Below are positions 6,846-15,787 of a stretch of DNA of 40,203 nucleotides, piece after piece; position 1 is the first letter of the stretch, and every line of letters starts with the position of its first letter. Position numbers and translations under genes: made by a program. Below the pieces are notes generated by a model. It saw nothing but the letters and a program-made list of their open reading frames with translations. It did no database searches and had not been told where the DNA came from. The stretch is taken from the NCBI GenBank assembly GCA_018064885.1, contig JAGHUI010000109.1, positions 1 through 40,203 of the forward strand, given 5' to 3'. Source of the DNA: Candidatus Minthosoma equi (GTDB lineage Bacteria > Bacteroidota > Bacteroidia > Bacteroidales > Bacteroidaceae).

Positions 6846-8975
6846 TTACTTCACCTTCAAATGAGTCTCCATGATTGCCTTGTACTGCTTGCCGTCTGTA
6901 TGGGTATAGACGATAGCTTGGCGAATGGTGTATGTCTTGCCCTTGGTGAGGTGGCCTGGGTACTGGCCAACATAGCATCCGTACTTGTCTGGATAGAGCT
7001 CTGCGTAGATGGCTGCGGAGTTGTCGTAATTGCAGACGTTGCCAGAGGTGTTGAACCAATGACCGTAGCAAGAGGATGTGGATGTGGAGGTGGTAGTATT
7101 ATAATTATATGTGGTGCCGTTGCTGTTAACGCCTGCAAAGACAAGTGTGCCAGGCGTGCCAGGCTTTGTGTTGCGCTTGAGTGCCTTCATCTGGGCTGTG
7201 CTGACACCAAGTGCCTTGCTGATGGCGTTCATGTCGTACTGCACGCTGACATAAGAATAGGTGCTTGCGTCGTACGTGAGGTTGGCGTTGATGACAACTG
7301 TAGTGTCTTTGCGCTCATAATCATCAGGATAGTCACCGTATGTGCGTGTTGCTCCGTAAGGGTCTGTGCCTTCGAACTTAACGACGTATGGCCATTGCTC
7401 TCCATTGTCGGGGAATGCTGTCGATGGCTGTCCATTTGTCCATGAGTGTGACCAATACTTTGTTGGCGCTCCCATGACTACGAACCACATGTATTTGCAT
7501 TTCTCTGGAACTGTGATGCTTACTTCTCCCTCTGGGTCGGCGCATGATTCGGAATATACTCTTGTGCCATCAGAGCAGTATGCCACGAGTCCGTAGCGCC
7601 AGCCGGCATAGGCTGTCTTCACCTTGCTGTAGCCTTCGCAGCCTGCAAGTCCCTTGAAGCTTGCCTTGACAACAGTTCCTGCTGATGGAACGGTGAGAGG
7701 GTTGGCGTTGTAGCCATAGTTCTGAGGACAATAGGCAGGATCAACAATCCAGTAGCCGTTGTCGCCATTGAGATATTTTGATGTTATTGCGGCTGATGGT
7801 TCCATGAGTCGCTGAGGCTCATTGCCTATCTTGTTCTGGCTGTTGGTGTGAATGCCCTCAACATCCATGCTTGTGAGATGAGCGAATGCTTGGTACATCT
7901 CGTCGCCAAAAGTTTTCTCGTCAAGACCGAAGAGACGCATGTATGTCTGTGTAGGGTCTTCTGGCTTGAGGGTTTCACGCCAAATGCGAGCAATGGTGTT
8001 CTTGCCATGAAGCTGGCACCAGTAGTCCTGATAGTAACAGCTTGTGTAGCGGATATCTTCATGATGGATGTTAAGATGGTGCTTGTTAAGGTACTGCTCA
8101 TAGTATTCGCCATCAGAGTACTGGTACTGAGGATAAACCTTGTATGCCTGCCAGTTGGCGCAGTCTTCCCACCATTCGTTGTCGCTTCCTTGGCCGATGC
8201 CATAGCCGAAGCCGTGAGATGAGCCAAGGTCGGCAGATACGAGATACTGGAATGTATGGCCTATCTCATGGGCAAGGGTATGTCCGTTGCGAGCGCCAGC
8301 AGCGCGTGTGGTGCAATGGAACACACCTACCTTGTAGGATTTAGTGGTTTTTGTATTGCCGCTATATGTATAATATATGCCGTCTGTTCCGCTACCGTCG
8401 GCACGCCAGTCTTTACCGTCACTGGATGCCTTCACAATATACATCTCGATTTTCACATTGTCGGTCGTTGACTTGCCAGGAGTGAGGAAGCCGAGGTCTT
8501 CGACATAGCATTTCCAGATGTTCTCAGCCTGCTTGAGCATTGTGTTTACGTTGCAAGTATAGCCATCATAGGAGATGTTGCCTGAAGCTGTCATCGTCAT
8601 GCCTTTTTCCCAGAAGATGACAAAGTGCTCGGATTCGGCAGAGCGCTGGAAACAGAACTGTGAATTCTCGTTGTTGAAATCCACATTGGAATATGTGGAT
8701 GACTTTACAAGAAACCTTTCTGGGGCATCCCAGCGATAAACGCCATCCATGCGGTATGACTTTGTTGAGCCAGACACATGATCCACGCTTGGCAGATAGC
8801 GGTAGCGTTTGAGGTTTGTCTTCATGAATTCCAAAGAATCCACGTTGGTGAGGTCGATGATTTCGTTTGCAATGAAACGGTCGTTGAAACGGAACCAGAG
8901 TGCATCGGGTTTCTGGGCAAACAGGCTTACTGTTGCCAGAAGCATCATGATTGTCAGTAAGAATATTCTTTTCAT
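6846..8975 (-). CDS. Secreted DUF6055/DUF4859 protein, putative metalloprotease
   Basis: 709 aa from the ATG at 8975; an in-frame GTG three codons upstream is possible, but the ATG gives a clean signal peptide (MKRIFLLTIMMLLATVSLFA). The DUF6055-type domain (about 110-390) contains HEIGHTFQYLVSADLGSSHG with HExxH at 236-240, followed about 30 residues later by NEWWEDCANWQ, where a Glu could be the third zinc ligand as in gluzincins. A jelly-roll-like middle part follows, then a C-terminal DUF4859 domain (about 565-709, YVSVQYDMNAISKALGVSTA). It follows the small secreted protein gene by 15 nt. Proteolytic activity and target, possibly host or food glycoproteins, are inferred. No obvious sorting tail follows the DUF4859 domain. 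Confidence 0.75.
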   Translation of the reverse strand: MKRIFLLTIMMLLATVSLFAQKPDALWFRFNDRFIANEIIDLTNVDSLEFMKTNLKRYRYLPSVDHVSGSTKSYRMDGVYRWDAPERFLVKSSTYSNVDFNNENSQFCFQRSAESEHFVIFWEKGMTMTASGNISYDGYTCNVNTMLKQAENIWKCYVEDLGFLTPGKSTTDNVKIEMYIVKASSDGKDWRADGSGTDGIYYTYSGNTKTTKSYKVGVFHCTTRAAGARNGHTLAHEIGHTFQYLVSADLGSSHGFGYGIGQGSDNEWWEDCANWQAYKVYPQYQYSDGEYYEQYLNKHHLNIHHEDIRYTSCYYQDYWCQLHGKNTIARIWRETLKPEDPTQTYMRLFGLDEKTFGDEMYQAFAHLTSMDVEGIHTNSQNKIGNEPQRLMEPSAAITSKYLNGDNGYWIVDPAYCPQNYGYNANPLTVPSAGTVVKASFKGLAGCEGYSKVKTAYAGWRYGLVAYCSDGTRVYSESCADPEGEVSITVPEKCKYMWFVVMGAPTKYWSHSWTNGQPSTAFPDNGEQWPYVVKFEGTDPYGATRTYGDYPDDYERKDTTVVINANLTYDASTYSYVSVQYDMNAISKALGVSTAQMKALKRNTKPGTPGTLVFAGVNSNGTTYNYNTTTSTSTSSCYGHWFNTSGNVCNYDNSAAIYAELYPDKYGCYVGQYPGHLTKGKTYTIRQAIVYTHTDGKQYKAIMETHLKVK

Positions 8976-8990
8976 GGTAAGCACGTGTGT

Positions 8991-9446
8991 TTATTTCTTC
9001 ATAACCTTGAATGACGAGCTGCCTGTGTTGATGATGTATGCACCAGTAGGAAGGCTATTCAGATTAACGGAAATGTTCTCGCCTGACTTCTGGACATCTG
9101 CTTTTACTTGAGCGCCACTGGCAGAATACACCTTCACATTCTTCACATCTGAAGACTTGATAATGAGGGTGTTTGCCGAGAATTGCATCTTCTTTGCCTC
9201 TGTTGGAGCTGAAATAGCAGAAGGATCGTCTTCTTCGGAAATATAGAAATTCTTGATGTCGGAAATCTCGTACATATCGGCATTGACAGTAACTTTGCCG
9301 TCAACGAAACGAAGCATTGGGTTTGTCTCGCCGCCAAGAAGATAATACACGAGTGTTCCATCGGAAAGGGTGAACACTACACTTTTTGCCATAGCGCCAA
9401 AAGACACCATGAAAAGCATACAGGTTAGTAAGGTTAGTTTTTTCAT
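8991..9446 (-). CDS. Small secreted protein with type IX-like C-terminal sorting tail
   Basis: 151 aa from the ATG at 9446 (MKKLTLLTCMLFMVSFGAMA is a good signal peptide). A longer in-frame reading starting at 9509 would run through the intergenic repeat and is rejected. After the signal peptide there is only about 65 residues (KSVVFTLSDGTLVYYLLGGE) before the tail, about 85-151, which reads KVYSASGAQVKADVQKSGEN, then NLNSLPTGAYIINT and FKVMKK. This matches the general shape of type A sorting domains: a V-Y-x-x-x-G turn, L-P-x-G-x-Y, and F-K-V-x-K-K at the end. It may be a tiny cargo protein or an accessory to the DUF6055 protein encoded next. Function unknown. Confidence 0.75.
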   Translation of the reverse strand: MKKLTLLTCMLFMVSFGAMAKSVVFTLSDGTLVYYLLGGETNPMLRFVDGKVTVNADMYEISDIKNFYISEEDDPSAISAPTEAKKMQFSANTLIIKSSDVKNVKVYSASGAQVKADVQKSGENISVNLNSLPTGAYIINTGSSSFKVMKK

Positions 9447-9540
9447 AAATAAAGACCCTCTCTGCCCTGCGGGCATCTCCCTCATGGAGGGGGAGACCAT
9501 GCGGAACAACCCGGGCCATGGCTTTTAGTTTTAGTTTTAG
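9447..9540 (-). repeat. Intergenic repeat, copy 2
   Basis: Second copy of the element at 6741-6843, same orientation. It runs from the start codon of the gene ending at 8991 to the stop codon (9537-9539) of the 66-aa gene, overlapping that stop. The second hairpin reads TCTCCCTCATGGAGGGGGAG here against TCTCTCCCGTAAAGGGCGAG in copy 1, so the pairing is roughly preserved despite sequence change. Confidence 0.8.
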
Positions 9541-9737
9541 TTTCTATCTCTGCATAATGAGATGACATTGTATCCGAACCACAAGGCTGCACCAAGAAAC
9601 ATCACATCCATAATATAGAATGTACTGAGGTTTTCGTCGCCTTGGGGCAAGACTACAGAAAAATAAACGCTGGCTCCGAGGCATAAAACCACGAAGACCA
9701 GCGATGTTATCATTAATATGTATTTTGCTTTTTCCAT
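9537..9737 (-). CDS. Small two-helix membrane protein, unknown function
   Basis: 66 aa. Two predicted membrane helices (about 7-29, ILMITSLVFVVLCLGASVYF, and 40-60, YIMDVMFLGAALWFGYNVIS), joined by a short loop and ending in a charged CRDRN. The gap to the stop of cysS is a single nucleotide, which supports co-transcription with cysS and that the ORF is real. No family recognised. Confidence 0.6.
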   Translation of the reverse strand: MEKAKYILMITSLVFVVLCLGASVYFSVVLPQGDENLSTFYIMDVMFLGAALWFGYNVISLCRDRN

Positions 9738-9738
9738 G

Positions 9739-11241
9739 CTACTTATTCAGTTTCCAAGAGAAACCATCCTTAGTGTCCTTCACTTCGAAACCAAGTGCTG
9801 CGAGGTTGTCGCGAATGAGGTCGCTTGTTGCCCAATCTTTGTTTGCCTTTGCCTTTGAACGCTGTTCGAGAAGCATGTCAACAACCTTGCCGAATGCTTC
9901 TTCACGAGCAGCACCTGCGTTGCCGCCAGCATTGCCTGCTGCGCCTGCCTTGATGCCCATGATGTCAAAGGCAAAAGTCTTGAACACATCTTTGAGGCCT
10001 TCAAGGGCTTCAGGAGTAATGGTCTCTTTCTTGTCTGCAATGGAATTGATTGTCTTGCATGCCTCAAAGAGGTTACTTATAACGATTGGAGTGTTAAGAT
10101 CATCATTCATAGCATCATAGCATTTCTCTTTGAGCGCATTGACATAATCAATGCCAACCTTGCCATTTGCATCTGGAGTGATGTTTTGAAGTGCTGTCCA
10201 TGCATCTAAGAGTCTTTCAAGTCCCTTTTCTGCTGCCTGAAGGGCATCGTTACTAAAATCGACAGTTGAGCGATAGTGTGCCTGAAGGATGAAGAAACGG
10301 ATAACCATTGGTGCATAGCCGCGCTCCAAACGCTCATGTTCGCCAGCAAAGAACTGAGGGAGGGTGATAAAGTTGTTGTATGACTTACCCATCTTCTTTC
10401 CGTCGATGGTAATCATGTTGTTGTGCATCCAGTAAGTCACCATCTGGTCACCCTGGCTTGCAACAGCCTGCGCAATCTCACATTCGTGGTGTGGGAAAAC
10501 GAGGTCGAGTCCTCCGCCGTGAATGTCGAAGTGGTTGCCAAGATATTTTCTGCCCATGGCTGTACATTCGCAATGCCATCCTGGGAAACCATCGCTCCAA
10601 GGTGATGGCCAGCGCATGATGTGCTCAGGCTGAGCTGCCTTCCAAAGAGCGAAGTCTGCCTGATTCTTCTTCTCGCCCACACCAGCAAGCTCACGGCTTG
10701 CATCTTTGATGTTTTCGAGTGAGCGGCCAGAGAGAACGCCATACTTATGCACATTATCATATTTCTCAACATCGAAATATACAGAGCCCTGACTTTCGTA
10801 AGCGAAACCGTTATCAAGAATCTGCTGGACAAGCTGCTGCTGTTCGATGATGTGGCCAGAAGCATGAGGCTCAATTGAAGGAGGCAAACATCCAAGAGCA
10901 TCCATTGCCTCGTGGAAGCGGTTTGTATAATACTGAGCAACTTCCATTGGTTCGAGCTGTTCAAGACGCGCTTTTTTTGCAATCTTATCCTCACCTTCAT
11001 CAGCATCATGCTCCAAATGACCCACATCGGTGATGTTGCGGACATAGCGAACCTTATAACCGAGATGTGTGAGGTAGCGGAAAACTATATCAAAAGTGAT
11101 TGCTGGACGAGCATGGCCAAGATGTGCATCGCCATATACTGTAGGGCCGCAGACATACATACCTACATGTGGGGCATGAAGTGGTTTGAAAACTTCCTTT
11201 CTGCGAGTAAGTGTGTTGTAAATATAAAGAACCTGTTCCAT
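9739..11241 (-). CDS. cysS: Cysteinyl-tRNA synthetase
   Basis: 500 aa. Class I synthetase that charges tRNA-Cys. Visible are the HIGH-type motif HLGH after [11 protein letters not shown], zinc ligands (the first Cys in VCGPTVYG, then GWHCECTAM and [10 protein letters not shown]), and the KMSKS-type loop as KKMGKS. The C-terminal anticodon-binding region has an Ala/Gly-rich insertion ([20 protein letters not shown]) before the conserved end ([17 protein letters not shown]). It is the first gene of the minus-strand run; a TAACTTTG -7 element lies about 20 nt upstream of the ATG. Length and motifs are normal. Confidence 0.97.
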   Translation of the reverse strand: MEQVLYIYNTLTRRKEVFKPLHAPHVGMYVCGPTVYGDAHLGHARPAITFDIVFRYLTHLGYKVRYVRNITDVGHLEHDADEGEDKIAKKARLEQLEPMEVAQYYTNRFHEAMDALGCLPPSIEPHASGHIIEQQQLVQQILDNGFAYESQGSVYFDVEKYDNVHKYGVLSGRSLENIKDASRELAGVGEKKNQADFALWKAAQPEHIMRWPSPWSDGFPGWHCECTAMGRKYLGNHFDIHGGGLDLVFPHHECEIAQAVASQGDQMVTYWMHNNMITIDGKKMGKSYNNFITLPQFFAGEHERLERGYAPMVIRFFILQAHYRSTVDFSNDALQAAEKGLERLLDAWTALQNITPDANGKVGIDYVNALKEKCYDAMNDDLNTPIVISNLFEACKTINSIADKKETITPEALEGLKDVFKTFAFDIMGIKAGAAGNAGGNAGAAREEAFGKVVDMLLEQRSKAKANKDWATSDLIRDNLAALGFEVKDTKDGFSWKLNK

Positions 11242-11261
11242 ATTATCTATAGTTATTTGTG

Positions 11262-11269
11262 CAAAGTTA
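11262..11269 (-). promoter_or_regulatory. -7 element for cysS
   Basis: TAACTTTG on the minus strand fits TAnnTTTG. The nearest TTTG (11294-11297) is 24 bp away, slightly longer than the usual 19-21, so the -33 part is weak. Transcription would start about 15 nt before the cysS ATG. Confidence 0.45.
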
Positions 11270-11367
11270 TAGAAAAAAGTCGGTGTGGGTTGTCAAAAAT
11301 CTAATTAAATTAATATAAATGGTGAAATTTAGCACCAACAATTCGCTTATATTAAGAAAATTATATC

Positions 11368-11375
11368 TATTTTTG
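11368..11375 (+). promoter_or_regulatory. -7 element for the tatA operon
   Basis: TATTTTTG fits TAnnTTTG on the plus strand, 94 nt before the tatA ATG. No good TTTG lies 19-21 bp upstream (TTCG with 22 bp is the closest). Confidence 0.4.
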
Positions 11376-11469
11376 CACATTAAACATTTTAAATGGCGCA
11401 TTATCTAAAACAACTTACTTAATGCTTAAGCTTAAACAAGGAACATATAAATTAATTTGATATACACTT

Positions 11470-11667
11470 ATGATACCAATGATTTTTGGTCTCGGAATGC
11501 CCGAGATACTTATCATAGTTCTTGTCATCCTCCTTCTTTTTGGAGGCAAGAAGATTCCAGAACTGATGCGTGGTGCCGGCAAGGGCGTAAAGGCATTCAA
11601 GGACGGCATGCAGGAGGTCACTACAGACGTTGAAGAAGAGAAAGATAACGAAAAGAAAGAAAAGTGA
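11470..11667 (+). CDS. tatA: Twin-arginine translocase subunit TatA/E
   Basis: 65 aa. One N-terminal membrane helix (about 4-24, [20 protein letters not shown]) followed by the amphipathic helix ([19 protein letters not shown]) and an acidic/lysine tail. The FGGKKIPEL hinge is diagnostic. It oligomerises to form the pore for folded proteins exported with TatC. It overlaps tatC by 4 nt. No TatB is present here; many Bacteroidetes appear to use a TatA/TatC pair. Confidence 0.95.
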   Translation: MIPMIFGLGMPEILIIVLVILLLFGGKKIPELMRGAGKGVKAFKDGMQEVTTDVEEEKDNEKKEK

Positions 11668-12401
11668 CATTCTGGGATCATCTTGAAGAATTGCGCAGGG
11701 TGTTGCTGAAATGCTTAGCAGTTGTGACCCTGTTTGGTATCCTTGCCTTCTGCTTCAAAGAAGAGGTCTTTGCAATAGTCTTTGCTCCCAAAAGTCCCGA
11801 TTTCATCGGTGGAATCTGGGGAGAAATACCCGAAGTGCAATTGATAAACACGGAACTGACTCGCCAATTTGTCATGCACATGATGGTAAGCTGTTATGCG
11901 GGATTGCTTGCAGCAACACCATACATATTGTTTGAAATCTACAGGTTTATCTCTCCTGCTCTTTACCAGAACGAGAAGCGCTATTCTCTGCCTGCTCTGG
12001 CCTTCGGTAGCAGCATGTTCATGCTTGGCGTATGTTTCTGCTATTTCGTTCTGTTTCCAATAACCTTTCGTTTCCTCGGAAGCTATCAGGTGGATGAGAG
12101 CGTGGAAAACCTCATTTCTTTAGAGAGCTACATCGACACACTCATGTTCTTGTGTCTTGCAATGGGAATTGTGTTTGAAATGCCTCTGCTCTCATGGCTT
12201 CTCGGAAAGCTAGGATTATTGAAGCGAGATGTAATGCAGAAGTATCGCCGCCATGCCATTGTAGCAATAATAATCGTTGCGGCTGTCATTACACCAACAA
12301 CCGATGCGTTCACTCTCGGCATCGTCAGCATACCGATGTATCTGCTTTATGAAATAAGCATATTCGTTGTGCCCAAAAAGCGTATAAACAAAATACAATA
12401 A
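11664..12401 (+). CDS. tatC: Twin-arginine translocase subunit TatC
   Basis: 245 aa with a GTG start that overlaps the tatA stop as GTGA. The N-terminus [14 protein letters not shown] is the conserved signal-recognition motif. Six membrane helices follow, including [20 protein letters not shown] and [16 protein letters not shown], which hold the conserved P-x-x-x-x-E-x-x-R-F and F-E-x-P positions. It binds twin-arginine signal peptides at the inner membrane. The next gene starts 3 nt after its stop. Confidence 0.96.
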   Translation: MTFWDHLEELRRVLLKCLAVVTLFGILAFCFKEEVFAIVFAPKSPDFIGGIWGEIPEVQLINTELTRQFVMHMMVSCYAGLLAATPYILFEIYRFISPALYQNEKRYSLPALAFGSSMFMLGVCFCYFVLFPITFRFLGSYQVDESVENLISLESYIDTLMFLCLAMGIVFEMPLLSWLLGKLGLLKRDVMQKYRRHAIVAIIIVAAVITPTTDAFTLGIVSIPMYLLYEISIFVVPKKRINKIQ

Positions 12402-12404
12402 ATA

Positions 12405-14060
12405 ATGAAGAAGATATTTGCTGCTCTGCTTGTTTCGCTTGTATGCGTGTGTACAATCTTTGCGCAGCCAGAATTACAACAGAGACCAAAATTAGTTGTA
12501 GGAATTGTTGTTGATCAGATGAGATGGGATTATCTAACCCGTTTCAACGACCGTTACTGTGATGGCGGTTTTCGCAGAATGATGAATGAGGGATATAACT
12601 GCAACCGTCTGCTCATTAATTATATTCCAACTGTTACTGCTGTTGGTCACACAGCCGTTTATACAGGAACGGTGCCTGCTTTCAACGGAATTATTGGAAA
12701 CAGCATGCGTTTTGAAGGAAAATGGGACACTCCTGTAAGAGACTGGGACGTGAAAGGCATCGGCACACAGCGTTCAGAAGGGCAAGCATCGCCACACAGA
12801 ATGCTCACAACAACCATGACTGACGAGCTGCGACTTTCTTCAAATTTTCGTTCTAAAGTTATCAGCGTAAGTCTCAAGGATCGTGGCGCTATTCTCCCTG
12901 GAGGTCATTGTGCTAATGCCGCATATTGGATGGACAGCGAAAGCATGGATTTCGTCACTTCCACATACTACATGCAACAGTTCCCTCAATGGGTAAAGGA
13001 TTTCAACAAGAAGAGGCTTGGAGTGAAATATCTGGATGAATTCGGTAGAAAGAAGAAGAAAGATGGCAGTTGGGAAAAGGATTTCTGGAAGATGCTTTAC
13101 CCTGAAGACACATACATTCAGTCCACTTCTAAAGACCTTCCCTATTATGTACAAACAACTGGCACAATATTAAAGTATCTTCCACAAGGCAATACGTTCA
13201 CAACAGACATGGCTCTCGCTGCTCTTGAAGGCGAAAAACTTGGCACTTCCCCCGATGGAATCACCGATTTTCTATGTATCAGCTACTCATGCACAGATAT
13301 GATAGGACATAAGGTTGGGCCTAATGCCCCTTGGGTTGAAGACACCTATCTCCGATTAGATTTAGAGATTAAGCGCCTTCTTGACACCTTTGACCAAAAG
13401 ATTGGAAAAGGACAATGGGTGGCATTCCTTACAGCTGACCATGCAGCAAGTCACAACATTGAGTTCCGTCACGAGCATGGCATTCCAGCAGGGGCATGGC
13501 CATATCATAAAACAATGAAGGATCTCAATGATTCCATTAAAGCCCACTATGGAATTTCTTCCGATGTAATCGAAAGTCTTGAGTGCCAACAGATCTATTT
13601 TAACGAAAGTATTATAAACAGCGACAGCAGGCTGAACAAGGCTCAAATTACCGACTACGTCATTAGCCTGTTGGAACAAAAGGACGAAGTGGCTTATGCT
13701 TTCCGTCCAAAACTCATTCCTGATTACATTCCTGAGCCAGTACGCACAATGGCTATCAACGGATATCATCCAAAGCGTTCTGGTGACATACAAGTGATTC
13801 TTGAAGCAAATGTGACAGAAGACTATGACGAAGGAAGAGAAAAGGATTTCAATGGAATTTACAAGGGAACAAACCATGCTGTATGGAGTCCATACGATGC
13901 TCATATTCCATTCATCATTATGGGTAAAGGTGTGCGCCATGCTTGGGACAACTCTACATATCATGTCACTGACATAGCTCCAACCGTGTGTGCTCTACTC
14001 AACATCCAGCAACCAAGCGGATGTATAGGTGATGCTATAGATGTATCTAACAACAAATAG
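12405..14060 (+). CDS. PafA-type secreted alkaline phosphatase family protein
   Basis: 551 aa. Signal peptide 1-20 (ending CVCTIFA), of Sec type with no twin arginine. It belongs to the alkaline phosphatase superfamily, PafA-like: the first metal Asp in VVGIVVDQMRWDY, the Thr nucleophile in YIPTVTAVGHTAVYTGT, the Lys/Arg pair in SLKDRGAILPGGH (the K-x-R signature of PafA), and later ligands in DMIGHKVGPNAP, LTADHAASHN and a C-terminal His in NGYHPKRSGD. Predicted periplasmic or outer-membrane-associated phosphomonoesterase or diesterase that frees phosphate from organic esters. It follows tatC by 3 nt, yet its signal is not Tat-like, so the linkage need not mean substrate and exporter. Confidence 0.88.
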   Translation: MKKIFAALLVSLVCVCTIFAQPELQQRPKLVVGIVVDQMRWDYLTRFNDRYCDGGFRRMMNEGYNCNRLLINYIPTVTAVGHTAVYTGTVPAFNGIIGNSMRFEGKWDTPVRDWDVKGIGTQRSEGQASPHRMLTTTMTDELRLSSNFRSKVISVSLKDRGAILPGGHCANAAYWMDSESMDFVTSTYYMQQFPQWVKDFNKKRLGVKYLDEFGRKKKKDGSWEKDFWKMLYPEDTYIQSTSKDLPYYVQTTGTILKYLPQGNTFTTDMALAALEGEKLGTSPDGITDFLCISYSCTDMIGHKVGPNAPWVEDTYLRLDLEIKRLLDTFDQKIGKGQWVAFLTADHAASHNIEFRHEHGIPAGAWPYHKTMKDLNDSIKAHYGISSDVIESLECQQIYFNESIINSDSRLNKAQITDYVISLLEQKDEVAYAFRPKLIPDYIPEPVRTMAINGYHPKRSGDIQVILEANVTEDYDEGREKDFNGIYKGTNHAVWSPYDAHIPFIIMGKGVRHAWDNSTYHVTDIAPTVCALLNIQQPSGCIGDAIDVSNNK

Positions 14061-14127
14061 TGTTTTCTTTAACTGTCAATCTTCATCTCTATTATCTCAA
14101 AATACAAACTCTTAAACCTCTACTAAC

Positions 14128-14628
14128 ATGGAACTCTCCACACAAGACATATTATTTATTATTGCAGGCGTATTGAACATCATCGGCATAATCGGAGCGG
14201 TTGTACCAGCTTTGCCAGGACCACCTTTAAGTTTTGCAGGAATGGTGCTTTGCTGCATCGCCACTCCTAACTGGATCATGGTCACGCTGTCAATCATGAC
14301 TCTCATCATGGTGGTGGGACTCGCCATTATCGATTACTTAGCACCAGGATGGATGGCAAACAAAGCCGGAGGAAGCAAGAAAAGCATCTGGGGTGCAAAT
14401 ATCGGTTTGGTGGTTGGATTGTTTTATGCTCCATGGGGACTTATAATCGGACCTTTCTTGGGTGCATTAGTTGGAGAGCTCATTGAAAACAACGATTTTA
14501 AAAGAGCGGTAAAAATTGCAGCATTCACAATATGCTCAATACTTCTCAGTTCCATGTTCAAACTCATTGCTTGCCTGATAATTTTCATCATATGCATCAT
14601 TGATGCCTCTGTTTATTACCTCAACTAA
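14128..14628 (+). CDS. DUF456 family membrane protein
   Basis: 166 aa with about five hydrophobic segments. The start (IAGVLNIIGIIGAVVPALPG then PPLSFAGMV) and the centre (GANIGLVVGLFYAPWGLIIG then PFLGALVGEL) are the two Gly/Pro-rich repeats typical of DUF456 (YqgC-like) proteins. No known biochemical function. It lies 67 nt after the phosphatase gene and 17 nt before the YhcH-family gene. Confidence 0.88.
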   Translation: MELSTQDILFIIAGVLNIIGIIGAVVPALPGPPLSFAGMVLCCIATPNWIMVTLSIMTLIMVVGLAIIDYLAPGWMANKAGGSKKSIWGANIGLVVGLFYAPWGLIIGPFLGALVGELIENNDFKRAVKIAAFTICSILLSSMFKLIACLIIFIICIIDASVYYLN

Positions 14629-14645
14629 ATCTAAATCATAGCCAT

Positions 14646-15293
14646 ATGTTCATAAACAAAAAACTTTATTTACTTATTTTTGCATTCTGTTTTCTATGCA
14701 TAGGAGCAAATGCACAGGTATATACTAACGAGTATCCTAAAGAACTGCAGAAAATAGCAGAGAAATGGATGAAGAAAGGTAAATGGAAAAATGGATTCAA
14801 AAAGGCGGTACCAGCCGACCAAGTTAATGCCGTAGAGTTCTATCTCCAATACCAGAAGAACCCAGAAGAATGGAAAAAGATGTTCAAATGGTTGCAAAAG
14901 ACTGATCTTCTCGCCATTCCATCGGGGAAAACAACACTTCCAGAGACAAACATAACCATCAGCGTAGAAGATAGCGAGAACTGGTGCTCAGAGGATGATC
15001 TTAAAGCAGGCAAGGGCAGCGAAAGCCATTACCAAAAGATTGACTTTATGTATGTTGTAAGCGGAAAAGAAGGTTTCTGCAGACTTGACCACAAAACATC
15101 CACTCCAAAAGCACCTTACAAAGTGGACCGTCTTGAATATGAATTTGATGCTTCAAAGCTTGAGCATTTCGAATCTATGCCAGGAACATTCAACATTATG
15201 TTCCCATGTGACTGGCACGTTGCTAAGGTGAAGACTTCCGAACCATCCCAAAAACTCCGAGTCATTGTTATCAAAATGAACAATGTGATGTAA
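14646..15293 (+). CDS. Secreted YhcH/YjgK/YiaL family protein
   Basis: 215 aa. Signal peptide 1-23 (LLIFAFCFLCIGANA then Q). The mature part has the YhcH/YjgK/YiaL (DUF386) cupin-like pattern: SESHYQKIDFMYVVSGKEGF, then FNIMFPCDWHVAKVKT and LRVIVIKMN, with His and Glu residues that could bind metal. The N-terminal stretch (KELQKIAEKWMKKGKWKNGF) is helical. Family members such as E. coli YhcH and YiaL are cytosolic proteins linked to sugar-acid catabolism; a secreted form suggests work on sugars in the periplasm. It ends just before a bidirectional terminator. Confidence 0.82.
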   Translation: MFINKKLYLLIFAFCFLCIGANAQVYTNEYPKELQKIAEKWMKKGKWKNGFKKAVPADQVNAVEFYLQYQKNPEEWKKMFKWLQKTDLLAIPSGKTTLPETNITISVEDSENWCSEDDLKAGKGSESHYQKIDFMYVVSGKEGFCRLDHKTSTPKAPYKVDRLEYEFDASKLEHFESMPGTFNIMFPCDWHVAKVKTSEPSQKLRVIVIKMNNVM

Positions 15294-15299
15294 TAAAGA

Positions 15300-15339
15300 A
15301 ATAAGGCGCTCATAAACAGTTTGATATGAGCGCCTTATT
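15300..15339. terminator. Bidirectional terminator between YhcH-family gene and tsaE
   Basis: A perfect 15-bp stem (15300-15314 with 15325-15339; core AAGGCGCTCATA) around a 10-nt loop lies between two convergent genes. AT-rich flanks allow it to end transcripts from both sides. Confidence 0.85.
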
Positions 15340-15344
15340 ATTAT

Positions 15345-15755
15345 TTAGAAGCGTATTATTCTGCAACCGCCATCACCCTCCTCAATGGTGACTTTCACGG
15401 CGTCTTCTGGAAGTATATCCTCTATAAGTTCTGGCCATTCCATAAAGCATATATTACCAGAATACACATAATCCTCATAACCTATATCCAGAACTTCCTG
15501 TTCTTTCTTGATCCTATAAAAATCAAAATGGTATATAGGTTCACCAGCACCACTAAGATATTCATTCACTATAGCAAATGTTGGAGAATTAATAACATCT
15601 GTCACTCCCAATGCTTCACATACAGCCTTAATGAATGTTGTCTTTCCTGCACCCATCTTGCCGTAGAAGGCAAACACGGTGTTTTTTCCCATTTCATCGA
15701 TGAACTTGGCAGCTGCTTCGCCAATTTCTTCTATACCATTTATCTTTATTTCCAT
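15345..15755 (-). CDS. tsaE: tRNA threonylcarbamoyladenosine biosynthesis ATPase TsaE
   Basis: 136 aa. P-loop ATPase needed with TsaB and TsaD to make the t6A base at tRNA position 37. Walker A is [15 protein letters not shown] (about 30-44); [11 protein letters not shown] and IYHFDFYRI are the conserved switch and central motifs, and [14 protein letters not shown] is the conserved acidic end motif. Usual length. It lies 32 nt after porX on the same strand, so it should be co-transcribed with porW and porX. Confidence 0.95.
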   Translation of the reverse strand: MEIKINGIEEIGEAAAKFIDEMGKNTVFAFYGKMGAGKTTFIKAVCEALGVTDVINSPTFAIVNEYLSGAGEPIYHFDFYRIKKEQEVLDIGYEDYVYSGNICFMEWPELIEDILPEDAVKVTIEEGDGGCRIIRF

Positions 15756-15787
15756 ATTTTGGATTTTAGTATTGAGTTTTTAGCTTT

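Noticed and set aside
12405-14060. Phosphatase as a Tat substrate because it follows tatAC
   Set aside because: Its signal peptide has no twin-arginine motif and looks like a Sec signal.
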